Positions 16,074-25,087 of a DNA stretch of 64,000 bases are shown piece after piece. Within the stretch, counting starts at the first letter, position 1, and each line of letters opens with the position of its first letter. The notes under the pieces are model-generated. The model saw nothing but the letters and a program-made list of their open reading frames with translations. It searched no databases and was not told the DNA's origin. Source of the DNA: Pseudarthrobacter phenanthrenivorans (GTDB lineage: Bacteria; Actinomycetota; Actinomycetes; Actinomycetales; Micrococcaceae); contig NZ_JWTB01000019.1 in assembly GCF_000813845.1 (NCBI RefSeq), positions 124,001-188,000 of the forward strand, given 5' to 3'. The translations under genes and the position numbers were made by a program.

Positions 16074-17573
16074 TCAGTTCCTGGCGGCGTTGAGGGTGAG
16101 GTCCAGTGGTTCGAAGCGGCCAAGGCTTGCCCCTGCCGCGATGATCGAACGCAGTTGTGCCAGGCCTCCGGCTGCCGCCCCGGCCGCACGTGCCTGGACC
16201 AGGACGTTGCCCATGGCCGTGGCCTCCACGGGACCGGCAACCACGGGCCTGCCCGTGGCGTTGGCGGTGAGCTGGCAGAGCAGCCTGTTCTGTGAGCCGC
16301 CGCCGACCACGTGCACCACGTCCACCCGCCGGCCGGCGAGGCGCTCGGCGGCGGTGATGGTCTTGGCATATCCGGTGGCGAGGCTGTCCATGATGCAGCG
16401 GGTGATGGCCGCGGGGTCGTTGGGCAAAAGATCCCCGGTGCGCCGGACCGCCGCGCGGATGCGGTCGGGCATGTTGTCCGGGGCAATGAAGTAGGGGTCA
16501 TCCGCATTGATCTGCGGACCGCCGGCCGGCAGCGCTGCCGCGGCCGCCAGGAGGGCGGGAAGGTCAGGCTGGAAGCCTTCGCCGGCCCACGTCCGCTGGC
16601 ATTCGCTGAGCAGCCAGAGGCCGCCGACGTTGCGCAGGTAGCGGATGGTGCCGTCCACGCCGCGTTCGTTGGTGAAGTTGGCTTCCCGGCTGGCCTCTGT
16701 CAGGACCGGGTGCTTAAGCTCCAGTCCAACCAGGGACCAGGTGCCGGAGGAGATGTAGGCGAAGCTGTCCCCGCCGTTGTCCGCTGTCGCGGGAACGGCG
16801 GCGACGGCGGAAGCGGTGTCATGCGAGCCCACGGCCACCACCCGGGTTTCCCGGGACAGGTCCACGACGGCGGCAACCTCCGGGAGGAGCCCGCCGTAGG
16901 CTTCTCCGGGCTGGATCAGCGGCGGGAACAGGTCCTTCCGCAGCCCCAGCGCGGTGAAAAATTCGGTGGCCCACTCCCCTGCCATGGCATCAAACAGCCC
17001 GGTGGTGGAGGCATTGGTGGCCTCGGTCCTCCGCACGCCGGTGAGGCGGAACGCGATCAGGTCCGGGATGAGCAGCGCCTGCACCCCTGCCAGGTCCTGT
17101 TCAGTGGCGAGTTGGTAGATGGTGTTGAACTGCAGGAACTGCAGACCGGTGGTCTGGTACAGGCGGGCGGGGTCCAGCTTGGCGTGCACGGGTGCGACGG
17201 CCGCGCGGCTGCGGTCGTCGCGGTAGCTGTGGGGCTGCGCCACGAGCTTCCCGGCCTTGTTGACCAGCCCGTAGTCCACTGCCCAGGTGTCGATGCCAAT
17301 GCTGGCGATCGTCTCGCCCTGCACCGCCGCGACCGTGGCCGCGGCCTTGAGTCCTGCCAGCACCTCGGCGTAGAGGGCGTCGAAGTTCCAGCGGAGGCCG
17401 CCGTCGATCTCCACCACGCCGTTGGGGAACCGGTGGACGGTCTCCAGTGCCACCCCGGCGGGGGAAACGCGGCCCAGCATGACGCGGCCGGAGGACGCTC
17501 CGATGTCGATGGCGGCGAACACCGCCCCGGCGGGTGCCGGAGCGGTGTCCGCGGCTGATTCCGCGGTGCTCAT
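16074..17573 (-). CDS. rhaB: L-rhamnulokinase
   Basis: 499 residues, FGGY kinase family, normal length. It phosphorylates L-rhamnulose to L-rhamnulose 1-phosphate with ATP. Seen are AAIDIGASSGRVMLG (phosphate 1), IGIDTWAVDYGLV, the GSHDTASAV phosphate 2 loop, ISSGTWSLVG and the adenosine motif VVGGGSQNRLLCQLTA. Its start overlaps the end of the aldolase/dehydrogenase gene by four bases, indicating one operon. Identity is supported by motif content and by rhaI and the aldolase alongside. Confidence 0.95.
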   Translation of the reverse strand: MSTAESAADTAPAPAGAVFAAIDIGASSGRVMLGRVSPAGVALETVHRFPNGVVEIDGGLRWNFDALYAEVLAGLKAAATVAAVQGETIASIGIDTWAVDYGLVNKAGKLVAQPHSYRDDRSRAAVAPVHAKLDPARLYQTTGLQFLQFNTIYQLATEQDLAGVQALLIPDLIAFRLTGVRRTEATNASTTGLFDAMAGEWATEFFTALGLRKDLFPPLIQPGEAYGGLLPEVAAVVDLSRETRVVAVGSHDTASAVAAVPATADNGGDSFAYISSGTWSLVGLELKHPVLTEASREANFTNERGVDGTIRYLRNVGGLWLLSECQRTWAGEGFQPDLPALLAAAAALPAGGPQINADDPYFIAPDNMPDRIRAAVRRTGDLLPNDPAAITRCIMDSLATGYAKTITAAERLAGRRVDVVHVVGGGSQNRLLCQLTANATGRPVVAGPVEATAMGNVLVQARAAGAAAGGLAQLRSIIAAGASLGRFEPLDLTLNAARN

Positions 17574-19606
17574 CGGAGGAAGGCTGCGGCCACTCCGGCG
17601 TCCACGGGGATGTGCAGGCCGGTGGTGTGGGACAGTTCGTTGCTGGTGAGGACGGCGGCGGCGTTGGCCACGTGTTCGGGCAGGACTTCGCGCTTGAGCA
17701 GGGTGCGCTGGGCGTAGTACTCGCCCAGTTTCTCCTCGTCCACGCCGTAGACCGCGGCGCGCTTGGCGCCCCAGCCGCCCGCGAAGATGCCGGAGCCGCG
17801 GACCACGCCGTCGGGGTTGATGCCGTTGACCCGGATGCCGTGCTCGCCCAGTTCAGCCGCGAGCAGGCGTACCTGGTGGGCCTGGTCGGCCTTGGTGGCG
17901 GAGTAGGCGATGTTGTTCGGGCCGGCGAACACGGAGTTCTTGGACGAGATGTAGATGATGTCCCCGCCCATGCCCTGCGCGATCATCACCCTTGCCGCGG
18001 CCTTGGCCACCAGGAAGGAGCCCTTGGCCATGACGTTGTGCTGCAGGTCCCAGTCCTTTTCGGTGGTTTCCAGCAGCGGCTTGGAGATGGACAGGCCGGC
18101 GTTGTTGACCACCAGGTCCACGCCGCCGAAGGCCAGGACGGCTGCGTCGATGGCCGCGAAAACCTGGGCCTCGTCCGTCACGTCCGCCTGGACACCAACA
18201 GCAACGTCCGGGCCGCCGAGTTCCTCGGCCACTTTTTGCGCGTTCTCCAGGTTGAGGTCGGCGATGACCACGCAGGCGCCTTCCGCGGCGAGGCGGGTGG
18301 CGATGGCTTTGCCGATGCCCGACGCCGCTCCGGTCACCAAAGCGATGCGGGTGGCGTGGGACTTGGGCTTGGGCATCCGGGCAAGTTTGGCTTCCTCCAG
18401 CGCCCAGTACTCGATCCGGAACTTCTCGGATTCTTCGATCGGGGCGTAGGTGGAGATCGCCTCAGCGCCGCGCATGACGTTGATGGCATTGATGTAGAAC
18501 TCGCCGGCAACGCGTGCGGTCTGCTTGTTGGCGCCGAAGGAGAACATGCCCACGCCCGGGACCAGCACGATGGCCGGGTCCGCGCCGCGCAGCGCCGGGC
18601 TGTCCGCGTCGGCATGGCGGTCGTAGTAGGCCTGGTAGTCCTCGCGGTAGTCGGCATGCAGCTCGTGCAGCCGGGCAATGGAGTCCTCGATCGAGGCGTC
18701 CGCGGGCAGGTCCAGGATCAGGGGTTTGACCTTGGTGCGCAGGAAGTGGTCCGGGCAGGAGGTGCCCAGGGCGCCCAGCCGCGGGTGTTCGGCGGCTTCC
18801 AGGAAGTCCAGGACGACGGCGTCATCGCTGAAGTGCCCCAGCTGCGGTTTGTCCGTGGAGGCCAGGCCGCGGATCACCGGTGCCAGGGCTGCGGCCTTGG
18901 CGCGGCGCTCATTTTCGGGGAGCGCACCGTAGCCGGGGAGCTTGGGCCCGAAGGGTTCGGCCTTGCCGTTGTCCGTGATGTACTTTTCTGCCTGCTCAAT
19001 GATCCACAGGGAGTTGGCTTCGGCTTCTTCGCTGGTGGCGCCCCAGGCGGTGATGCCGTGGCCGCCCAGGATGGTCCCGATGGCCTGGGGGTTGGCGTCC
19101 TTGATCGCGGCGATGTCCAGGCCAAGCTGGAACCCGGGCCGGCGCCAAGGCACCCACACCACCTTGTTGCCGAAAATCTTGGTGGTCAGCGCCTCGCCGT
19201 CCACGGCCGTGGCAATGGCGATGCCGGAGTCCGGGTGCAGGTGGTCCACGTGGGCGGCGTCCACCAGGCCGTGCATGGCGGTGTCGATCGAGGGGGCTGC
19301 GCCGCCCTTGCCGTGCAGGCAGTAATCGAAGGCGGCCACCATCTCGTCTTCACGCTCCACGCCCGGGTAGACGTTCTTGAGCGCGGCCAGCCGGTCCAGC
19401 CGCAGCACGGCAAGGTTCTGTTCCTTCAGCGTGCCCAGGTCCCCGCCGGAGCCCTTGACCCACAGCAGCTGGACGTCCTCGCCCGTCACCGGGTCCGTTG
19501 CGGTGCCCTTGGCGGAGGTGTTGCCGCCGGCGAAGTTGGTGTTCCGCTTGTCCGCGCCCAGGCGGTTGGAGCGGGTAATCAGGTCTTCAACAGTCTTATT
19601 GGTCAT
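17570..19606 (-). CDS. Bifunctional rhamnulose-1-phosphate aldolase / lactaldehyde dehydrogenase
   Basis: 678 residues. The N-terminal part to about 420 is a class II aldolase/adducin domain with FAGGNTSAKG, the metal histidines in VDHLHPDSG and GGHGITAWG. The C-terminal part from about 430 is a short-chain dehydrogenase with TGAASGIGKAIA, NNAGLS and the YSATKA catalytic Tyr/Lys pair. It splits L-rhamnulose 1-phosphate into dihydroxyacetone phosphate and L-lactaldehyde and oxidises the latter to lactate. This fusion (RhaEW/YuxG type) is known from Bacillus and actinobacteria. Overlaps rhaB by four bases; six bases separate it from rhaI. Confidence 0.93.
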   Translation of the reverse strand: MTNKTVEDLITRSNRLGADKRNTNFAGGNTSAKGTATDPVTGEDVQLLWVKGSGGDLGTLKEQNLAVLRLDRLAALKNVYPGVEREDEMVAAFDYCLHGKGGAAPSIDTAMHGLVDAAHVDHLHPDSGIAIATAVDGEALTTKIFGNKVVWVPWRRPGFQLGLDIAAIKDANPQAIGTILGGHGITAWGATSEEAEANSLWIIEQAEKYITDNGKAEPFGPKLPGYGALPENERRAKAAALAPVIRGLASTDKPQLGHFSDDAVVLDFLEAAEHPRLGALGTSCPDHFLRTKVKPLILDLPADASIEDSIARLHELHADYREDYQAYYDRHADADSPALRGADPAIVLVPGVGMFSFGANKQTARVAGEFYINAINVMRGAEAISTYAPIEESEKFRIEYWALEEAKLARMPKPKSHATRIALVTGAASGIGKAIATRLAAEGACVVIADLNLENAQKVAEELGGPDVAVGVQADVTDEAQVFAAIDAAVLAFGGVDLVVNNAGLSISKPLLETTEKDWDLQHNVMAKGSFLVAKAAARVMIAQGMGGDIIYISSKNSVFAGPNNIAYSATKADQAHQVRLLAAELGEHGIRVNGINPDGVVRGSGIFAGGWGAKRAAVYGVDEEKLGEYYAQRTLLKREVLPEHVANAAAVLTSNELSHTTGLHIPVDAGVAAAFLR

Positions 19607-19612
19607 AACTAA

Positions 19613-20779
19613 TCAGGCGCCCCATCCGGCTTGCTGGCCGCCCACGCGGTCCTCATTGATCTGTTTCTGGTAGCCGCTGGCCTTGAAGGCGGCCATCGGG
19701 TCCGCGGGCAAACCGCGGGATTCGCGCCATTCGGCCAGGATGGGCCGGACGTCGGTGTAGAAGGCATCGTTGAAGATGCCGTTCGCTGCCAGGACGTCCC
19801 CGGCACGCTGCGCTTCACCCAGCGCCGCGGTGTCCACCAGCAGGGCGCGCAGGGTCATCTCCTGGACGTTGAGCACGGAGCGGATCTGGCCCGGGATCTT
19901 CTCCTCCAGGTTGTGGCACTGGTCCAGCATGAGCGCCACCCCGGAGTCCTTGCCGTAGCCGCCGCCCCGGATTACTTCGTGCATGATGCGGAAGAGCTGG
20001 AACGGGTCCGCGGCACCCACGATGAGGTCGTCGTCGGCGTAGAAGCGGGAGTTGAAGTCGAAGGAGCCCAGCTTGCCCAGGCGCAGCAGCTGCATCACGA
20101 TGAACTCGATGTTGGTGCCCGGCGCATGGTGGCCGGTGTCCAGGCAGACGAACGCCTTCTCCCCCAGCGCGAGGGTCTGGGCGTACGAGGTGCCCCAGTC
20201 CGGGACATCGGTGTGATAGAACGCCGGCTCGAAGAACTTGTACTCCAGCACCAAACGCTGCTCATCGCCCAGGGCCGCGTAAATCTCCTGCAGCGACTCG
20301 GCCAACCGGTCCTGGCGGCCGCGCATGTCATCCTGGCCCGGGTAGTTGGTGCCGTCCGCCAGCCAGATCTTCAAGTCGCGGGACCCCGTGGCATGCATGA
20401 TCTGGATGCAGTCCAGGTGGTGGTCGACGGCCCGCCGCCGGACGGCCTCGTTGGAGGAGGTCAGGGAGCCGAACTTGTACTCATCATCCTGGAAGGTGTT
20501 GGAGTTGATGGTGCCCAGGCCCACGCCCAACCCCGCCGCGTACTCCTTCAAAGCGGAATAGTCGTCCACCTTGTCCCACGGGATGTGGAGGGCCACGGTG
20601 GGCGCCAGGCCCGTCAGCTCGTGGACCTTGGCGGCGTCCGCCAGTTTCTCCTGGACGGTCCGGGGCGTGCCGGGCGTGCCGAACACCCTGAACCGCGTCC
20701 CTGAATTTCCATAGGCCCACGAAGGGACCTCGATGGCAAGCTCCCCGAGCCTGCCCAGCGCCGTTGCTACGTCGTTCAT
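19613..20779 (-). CDS. rhaI: L-rhamnose isomerase
   Basis: 388 residues, xylose-isomerase-like TIM barrel of the RhaI type (the non-E. coli-like class found in actinobacteria and rhizobia). It converts L-rhamnose to L-rhamnulose. Metal and substrate residues are suggested by LEYKFFEPAFYHTD, CLDTGHHAPGTN, FDFNSRFYADDDL and MLDQCHN. It is second in the operon, 78 bases after the mutarotase gene. Confidence 0.94.
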   Translation of the reverse strand: MNDVATALGRLGELAIEVPSWAYGNSGTRFRVFGTPGTPRTVQEKLADAAKVHELTGLAPTVALHIPWDKVDDYSALKEYAAGLGVGLGTINSNTFQDDEYKFGSLTSSNEAVRRRAVDHHLDCIQIMHATGSRDLKIWLADGTNYPGQDDMRGRQDRLAESLQEIYAALGDEQRLVLEYKFFEPAFYHTDVPDWGTSYAQTLALGEKAFVCLDTGHHAPGTNIEFIVMQLLRLGKLGSFDFNSRFYADDDLIVGAADPFQLFRIMHEVIRGGGYGKDSGVALMLDQCHNLEEKIPGQIRSVLNVQEMTLRALLVDTAALGEAQRAGDVLAANGIFNDAFYTDVRPILAEWRESRGLPADPMAAFKASGYQKQINEDRVGGQQAGWGA

Positions 20780-20857
20780 GATGGTTCTTTCCGGTGTTTG
20801 AGCGTCTGTTTGCTGGTCTGCCTGGTGCCCCGCTGCTGGAGCCTGGTACTGCTGTGG

Positions 20858-21199
20858 TCAGTGGGAGCCGGCTGCTGCCAGCTGGCTGTCGAGGTTGAAG
20901 ACTTCTTCAAGGACCTGGAACCCTTCATCGGGCGCCTGGCCGGAGTCTTCGAAGAGGGTGGCCATGTCCGCCTGCCAGCGGGCGTTGACCTCTGTCAGCG
21001 CCATGCGGGCGCGGGCGGCGTCGAAGTCGTCGCATTCCACGTAGCCCACCAGGAGCCCGTCCTCGGCCAGGAACAGCGAATAGTTGTGCCAGCCCGCCTC
21101 CTTGAGGGCGCGCAGCATATCTGGCCATACCGCGGCGTGGCGGCGCCGGTACTCGTCCATCAGCGCCGGCTGGATGGAGGAACGGAAACACACCCTCAT
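20858..21199 (-). CDS. rhaM: L-rhamnose mutarotase
   Basis: 113 residues, dimeric alpha+beta barrel of the RhaM/YiiL family (about 104 residues usual). It interconverts alpha and beta anomers of L-rhamnose. The family pattern is clear: EYRRRHAAVWPDMLRALKEAGWHNYSLFL, then VGYVECDDFDAARA and NARWQADMATLF. First gene of the rhamnose operon; its start at 21199 lies just downstream of the palindromic operator at 21227-21255. Confidence 0.93.
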   Translation of the reverse strand: MRVCFRSSIQPALMDEYRRRHAAVWPDMLRALKEAGWHNYSLFLAEDGLLVGYVECDDFDAARARMALTEVNARWQADMATLFEDSGQAPDEGFQVLEEVFNLDSQLAAAGSH

Positions 21200-21226
21200 C
21201 GGGACCCTCCTTCAAAGTTTCCAAAA

Positions 21227-21255
21227 TTTGAATCGTTTCATTGGTACGATTCAAA
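21227..21255. promoter_or_regulatory. LacI-type operator between rhaM and its repressor
   Basis: Perfect 10-base inverted repeat TTTGAATCGT / ACGATTCAAA around a 9-base spacer. The left half also forms TGAATCGTTTCA (21229-21240), a LacI-family half-palindrome. It sits in the divergent promoter region and could control both directions. Confidence 0.75.
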
Positions 21256-21349
21256 GTACTCTTGGATTTGTTCGTGTGTCAAGCAATGGCAGAAACTTTT
21301 AATCCCCCGCGGACGAGGACAGCCGCGGGCAGACCAGCACGGAGAATCG

Positions 21350-22372
21350 ATGAACCGCACAGCCAGTATCAAGGACGTTGCCGTCCACGCGAGCGTGGCC
21401 GTGGGAACCGTCTCCAATGTCCTGAATTATCCGGACCGGGTGTCGGAGCGGACCAAGGAACGCGTCCTGCGGGCCATCGACGAGCTGGGGTTTGTCCGCA
21501 ACGACGCGGCCCGCCAGCTGCGCGTCGGCCACAGCCGCACCATCGGACTGATCGTCCTGGACGTCGGGAACCCCTTCTTCACCTCGGTGGTGCGGGCAGC
21601 GGAGGACGCCGCGGCACTGCAAGGCAGCGCGGTCCTGCTGGGCGACAGCGGCCACAATGCCGGCCGGGAGGCCAACTATATCGACCTCTTCCAGGAGCAG
21701 CGGGTCCAGGGCCTGCTGATATCGCCGGTGGGCGACGTCACGGACAGGCTGGACCTCCTCCGCGAGCGCGGCGTACCCACGGTCCTGGTGGACCGGCTGG
21801 CCGACGAATCCAAGTTCAGTTCCGTGGCAGTGGATGACGACGCCGGCGGGTACCTCGCAGCCCGGCACCTGCTGGACACCGGCCGCCGCCGGCTCGCCTT
21901 TGTCGGCGGCCCCACGTCCATCCGCCAGGTGGCGGACCGCCTCCAGGGCGCCCGGCGGGCGGTGAAGGAGGAACCGGACGCCACGCTTGAAGTGCTGGAC
22001 TCCGAGGGCCAGACGGTCCTGGCAGGCCGCAGCGTGGGCGACATGCTGGTGGAGCGGGGCCGGGAGGAGCTGCCGGAGGGCATCTTCTGCGCGAACGACC
22101 TCCTGGCGCTGGGCGTCATGCAGTCCCTGACCATGACCCACACCTTCCGCATCCCGGAGGACGTGGCGCTGATTGGCTATGACGACATCGACTTCGCCGT
22201 CTCAGCCGTGGTGCCGCTCTCCTCCATCCGCCAGCCCACCGAACTGCTGGGCCGGACAGCCATTGAACTGCTGTCCGAGGAAGTGGAGTCCCGGAATCCT
22301 GTGCATCGGGCCGTGGTGTTTACGCCCGAGCTGGTGGTCCGGCAAAGCACGGCTACGCCAGACGCCGGCTGA
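21350..22372 (+). CDS. LacI family regulator of the rhamnose operon
   Basis: 340 residues. N-terminal HTH SIKDVAVHASVAVGTVSNVLN followed by the hinge LGFVRNDAARQLR and a periplasmic-binding-protein-like sensor domain (IGLIVLDVGNPFF; FCANDLLALGVMQSL; LIGYDDIDFA). It is expected to bind a rhamnose-derived ligand and release the operator at 21227-21255. ATG at 21350 has a GGAG box; the frame is open far upstream, but that region overlaps rhaM in antisense and is rejected. Divergent from rhaM, which supports the assignment. The ligand is inference. Confidence 0.92.
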   Translation: MNRTASIKDVAVHASVAVGTVSNVLNYPDRVSERTKERVLRAIDELGFVRNDAARQLRVGHSRTIGLIVLDVGNPFFTSVVRAAEDAAALQGSAVLLGDSGHNAGREANYIDLFQEQRVQGLLISPVGDVTDRLDLLRERGVPTVLVDRLADESKFSSVAVDDDAGGYLAARHLLDTGRRRLAFVGGPTSIRQVADRLQGARRAVKEEPDATLEVLDSEGQTVLAGRSVGDMLVERGREELPEGIFCANDLLALGVMQSLTMTHTFRIPEDVALIGYDDIDFAVSAVVPLSSIRQPTELLGRTAIELLSEEVESRNPVHRAVVFTPELVVRQSTATPDAG

Positions 22373-22385
22373 TCCCCGGGTCCGG

Positions 22386-22763
22386 CTACTTTCCGGTCTG
22401 CTGCAGCCATTTCATGGATTCGTCCCGTGAAGTAAAGAAGCGGGTGGGGCAGGGCGGTATGTGGACGCCCAGGAAGAAGTTCGCGATGATCCGGTCCACC
22501 GGGCTCGACCCGAGGAGGGCGATGCGGTTGGCCGCGCAGGGGATTGAAAAGACCGAACGGGCCTGGATGCTGACGTTTTCCGTGGTGGCCATATCCACCA
22601 GCATCGGGTAGCTGCCCTCCCCGGCGAGCCGGTTCACGGCAGCCATCGCCGCCTTCGCATCCTCCGCCTCGATCCGGACCTTCGGTTCCCAAATGAGGTG
22701 GATGACGCCGTCGGAGCGCAGCTCCACGGTGCCCTTGCCGCCGTCGACCGTAACGGGCTCCAT
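22386..22763 (-). CDS. Small STAS/SEC14-like domain protein, function unknown
   Basis: 125 residues with no signal or membrane segment. It looks like a single alpha/beta domain with a strand-rich start (GTVELRSDGVIHLIWEP), a helix AEDAKAAMAAVNRLA, then YPMLVDMATTENVS and an NFFLGVHIPPCPTRFF segment. Such proteins occur in many copies in soil actinobacteria. Convergent with the rhamnose repressor (12-base gap). No specific role can be assigned. Confidence 0.75.
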   Translation of the reverse strand: MEPVTVDGGKGTVELRSDGVIHLIWEPKVRIEAEDAKAAMAAVNRLAGEGSYPMLVDMATTENVSIQARSVFSIPCAANRIALLGSSPVDRIIANFFLGVHIPPCPTRFFTSRDESMKWLQQTGK

Positions 22764-23041
22764 CCCCCGCCTCCCTCCAGTGGGCAGTTCCTGAACTCCT
22801 CTATCTTGCCTCAGCCGGGGAAATCAGCACGAGCCGGCACCAGGGTTGACTCATCAGCATGCTTACTAATACGTTGGTCCACGTGCCGTGGTCCGGATCA
22901 CGTGCCGGTCCACGCGTCGCGGCCCGCAGGGCTGCATCAACAACTGCATTTGGAAGAAACATCTCCGCCGGGATTCTCCATGGGGGCGGGATTCCGGGGG
23001 TTCACTGCGCCGCAACCCGGCGCTGAAAGGATTAACCGAAA

Positions 23042-23608
23042 ATGCGAACCAAGGTCTCAGCTTCGATCACCGCCGTCGCCCTCTCCGGCGCCATGCTCTG
23101 TGGCATGGCAGGCCCGGCGACAGCCGCCGCACCGGCGGCTCCTTCGGCCACCTCACAGTCCTCACAGGTTGCCGGCGTTACGGGAACCATCAACCAGACC
23201 ATCGACGGCGTGGGCACCTTCGCCGGCTCATTCACCCCGTCCGGATTCAGCGTCCAGGACGGCCAGCTGATGGTCACCGGGCTGGTTGAAGGAACGTTCA
23301 CCAACCTCGCTGGCGTTGCCACTCCGGTCAGCCAGACGGTGACCACCACCGCGGCCGCCGCGCCGACGACCAACGCGGCAACGGCCTCGGGCGGAGGCTG
23401 CGACGTCGTGAACCTCGTCCTCGGCCCGCTGCACCTGGATGTCCTGGGGCTTAATGTCGACCTGAACCAGGTGGTGCTGGACATCGTCGCGCAGTCGGGC
23501 GCGGGCAAGCTGGTCGGCAACCTTCTTTGCGCCGTTACCGGGCTCCTTGACGGCGGCAACGGGCTGAGCGGCCTGGCCAACCTGCTCAACAGGCTCCTCG
23601 GACTCTAG
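23042..23608 (+). CDS. Secreted protein of unknown function with amphipathic C-terminal motif
   Basis: 188 residues. A Sec signal peptide (MRTKVSASITAVALSGAMLC then a GPATA cleavage region) precedes an Ala/Ser/Thr-rich mature part. The C-terminal 70 residues hold LVLGPLHLDVLGLNVDLNQV and a GNLLCAVTGLLD element, with two cysteines that could form a disulfide (GGGCDVV and NLLCAV). I recognise this C-terminal pattern as a recurring one in secreted actinobacterial proteins, but no function is known to me. The 278 bases upstream (22764-23041) contain only a possible TTGACT -35 at 22846 and no other gene. Confidence 0.8.
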   Translation: MRTKVSASITAVALSGAMLCGMAGPATAAAPAAPSATSQSSQVAGVTGTINQTIDGVGTFAGSFTPSGFSVQDGQLMVTGLVEGTFTNLAGVATPVSQTVTTTAAAAPTTNAATASGGGCDVVNLVLGPLHLDVLGLNVDLNQVVLDIVAQSGAGKLVGNLLCAVTGLLDGGNGLSGLANLLNRLLGL

Positions 23609-23633
23609 TTTCCGCAAGAGCCGTAGAACAACG

Positions 23634-23684
23634 GATGCGGCATCAGGCGGACGGTTCCCCTGGGAGCCGTCCGCCTCCCCGCAT
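23634..23684. terminator. Bidirectional terminator hairpin
   Basis: Inner stem 23645-23659 with 23662-23676 (one G-U pair), extended by ATGCGG / CCGCAT outside. It lies between two convergent genes. Confidence 0.75.
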
Positions 23685-23716
23685 AGCCAAGAGCCCGGCC
23701 GCCGCAAGCCTTCCGG

Positions 23717-24370
23717 CTACAGCTTCTCCACCACCAGGTTGCGGTAGGCGGCCCGGAGCGGGGCCATCTGGCGGAAGCCCACCCGGCCGCCGCGCAATAC
23801 CTTTTCCGAGGCATCCCGCCATTCGAAGAGGCACAGCCCGTTGATGGAAAACGCCACGTGCGGCCCGTCCTTCACCACGTCCAGCCGGTAGAAGTCCACG
23901 GCGTCTTCGGCGGGCGGCAGCGGGTCCGCGCCCTGGGCCACCAGCTCGAAGCCTGCACTCTTGCGCAGGTTGCACGTCCGGAAGGCGCGCTCTGATTCGT
24001 ACTTGTGCCGGAAGTAGGAGACGTGCAAAGCATCGATGTCCCCCGAGTGGTACTGCGGATAGTAGCCCGTCCGGGGCGCGAGCTTGGGGCTGAAGAGGTC
24101 CAGCCCGTGATGCCCCGTGGCGGCGAAGAACAGCATGGCCAGGCCGGGCTCCGCGAGGGGCAGGAACTCCCAGCTGATCCGGATGCCGTCCGGAAACTCC
24201 TCGGGGCACCAGAAGGTCCAGTGCGCATGATCACCGAATTCCCGGTCGTCGAGTGCACCCGACAATGCCAGCGTGCCGCCGTGGCTGCCCAACGCGACCG
24301 GCCCTTCCTGCACCCACCCCGCAACGTCTCCCGGTCCTGCCAGCGGGTTGCTGTAGAGGATGCTTCCCAC
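23717..24370 (-). CDS. DUF1961 family protein (pectin-utilisation associated)
   Basis: 217 residues, cytoplasmic. The sequence fits a concanavalin-like beta-sandwich: WTFWCPEEFPDGIRISWEF, AMLFFAATGHHG, YHSGDIDALHVSYFRHK, FRTCNLRKSAGF and VDFYRLDVVKDG. DUF1961 genes are typical of pectin and rhamnogalacturonan clusters, where they may be lyases or hydrolases of unsaturated oligosaccharides, but catalysis is unproven. The GTG start follows directly on the TAG of the GDSL esterase gene, so it is the last gene of the operon that starts at 29265. Confidence 0.85.
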   Translation of the reverse strand: MGSILYSNPLAGPGDVAGWVQEGPVALGSHGGTLALSGALDDREFGDHAHWTFWCPEEFPDGIRISWEFLPLAEPGLAMLFFAATGHHGLDLFSPKLAPRTGYYPQYHSGDIDALHVSYFRHKYESERAFRTCNLRKSAGFELVAQGADPLPPAEDAVDFYRLDVVKDGPHVAFSINGLCLFEWRDASEKVLRGGRVGFRQMAPLRAAYRNLVVEKL

Positions 24371-25063
24371 CTAGCCGCGTCCCGCCGTCGGGCTCGAGGC
24401 CAACGCCCTTGGCCCGTAGCCCAGCCGCTCCAGCGCCCAGGCCACCTCGCCGGCCACCAGCGCGGCGCCCCGCTGCGAGAAATGAGTGTTGTCTGCCAGG
24501 CCGTCCGGCCAGTGCGCATGTTCCCCCGGGGCGAAGTGGCAGAAGAGATCCCGCGAACCCTCCCGGCCCAGCCGGACGTAAAGGTCCCGGGTCCAGGCGT
24601 TGAGGTCGATCACTGCGGTCCGCAGCTCCAAGCCAAGTTCACGGACCACGTCCGGATAGTCTTCGAGGCTTTCCTCGAGGACAGCGTCCGACGGCGGCAC
24701 GGCCAGGAAGTGCCGCCGCTCCACCGGAGTGCACAGCACCGGAACGGCGCCCGCCGAGCGCACCTCCCCCACCATCGTGCGAAGGTTCGCTGCATACCCG
24801 GTACGGGCCGCCAGGTGCTGCTTCTTCTGGTCGTTGTGGCCGAACTGGACGAGTACAAGGTCCCCGGGCCCCGCGCCGGCGAGAAGCCCGGCCCACAGCC
24901 CTTCGTCACGGAAGGATTCGGTGCCCGCGCCGCCCTTGGCATAGTTGTGGACCGGGCCCCACGTGTACGTCAGCGGGGCAAGCCGTGCTCCCCAGCCGCT
25001 CATGGGGAACTCGTGCGTGGGACAGGTGGCCACGGTGGAGTCCCCGGCCAGGAGGATCTTCAT
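24371..25063 (-). CDS. SGNH/GDSL hydrolase, rhamnogalacturonan acetylesterase-like
   Basis: 230 residues. Block I AGDST with the nucleophile Ser9, a block II-like KGGAGTESF, block III GHND and block V with Asp and His in DGLADNTHFS. This matches the rhamnogalacturonan acetylesterase group (family CE12, YesT/RhgT type), which deacetylates RG-I. It lacks a signal peptide, so the substrate would be imported oligosaccharide. Located 24 bases after the ABC permease gene, in the same operon. Confidence 0.88.
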   Translation of the reverse strand: MKILLAGDSTVATCPTHEFPMSGWGARLAPLTYTWGPVHNYAKGGAGTESFRDEGLWAGLLAGAGPGDLVLVQFGHNDQKKQHLAARTGYAANLRTMVGEVRSAGAVPVLCTPVERRHFLAVPPSDAVLEESLEDYPDVVRELGLELRTAVIDLNAWTRDLYVRLGREGSRDLFCHFAPGEHAHWPDGLADNTHFSQRGAALVAGEVAWALERLGYGPRALASSPTAGRG

Positions 25064-25087
25064 GGTGTCCTTTCGTCGGACGGTGGA

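Noticed and set aside
17534..19612. Plus-strand open frame of 692 codons opposite the rhamnulose-phosphate aldolase fusion
   Set aside because: Minus strand shows complete aldolase and dehydrogenase motifs; the plus frame is a shadow.
20798..21349. N-terminal extension of the rhamnose LacI regulator
   Set aside because: It would overlap rhaM in antisense and the operator; the HTH begins right after ATG 21350.
22846..22872. Promoter with TTGACT before the secreted protein gene
   Set aside because: No -10 hexamer at a 16-18 base spacing is convincing, so it is not listed as a feature.
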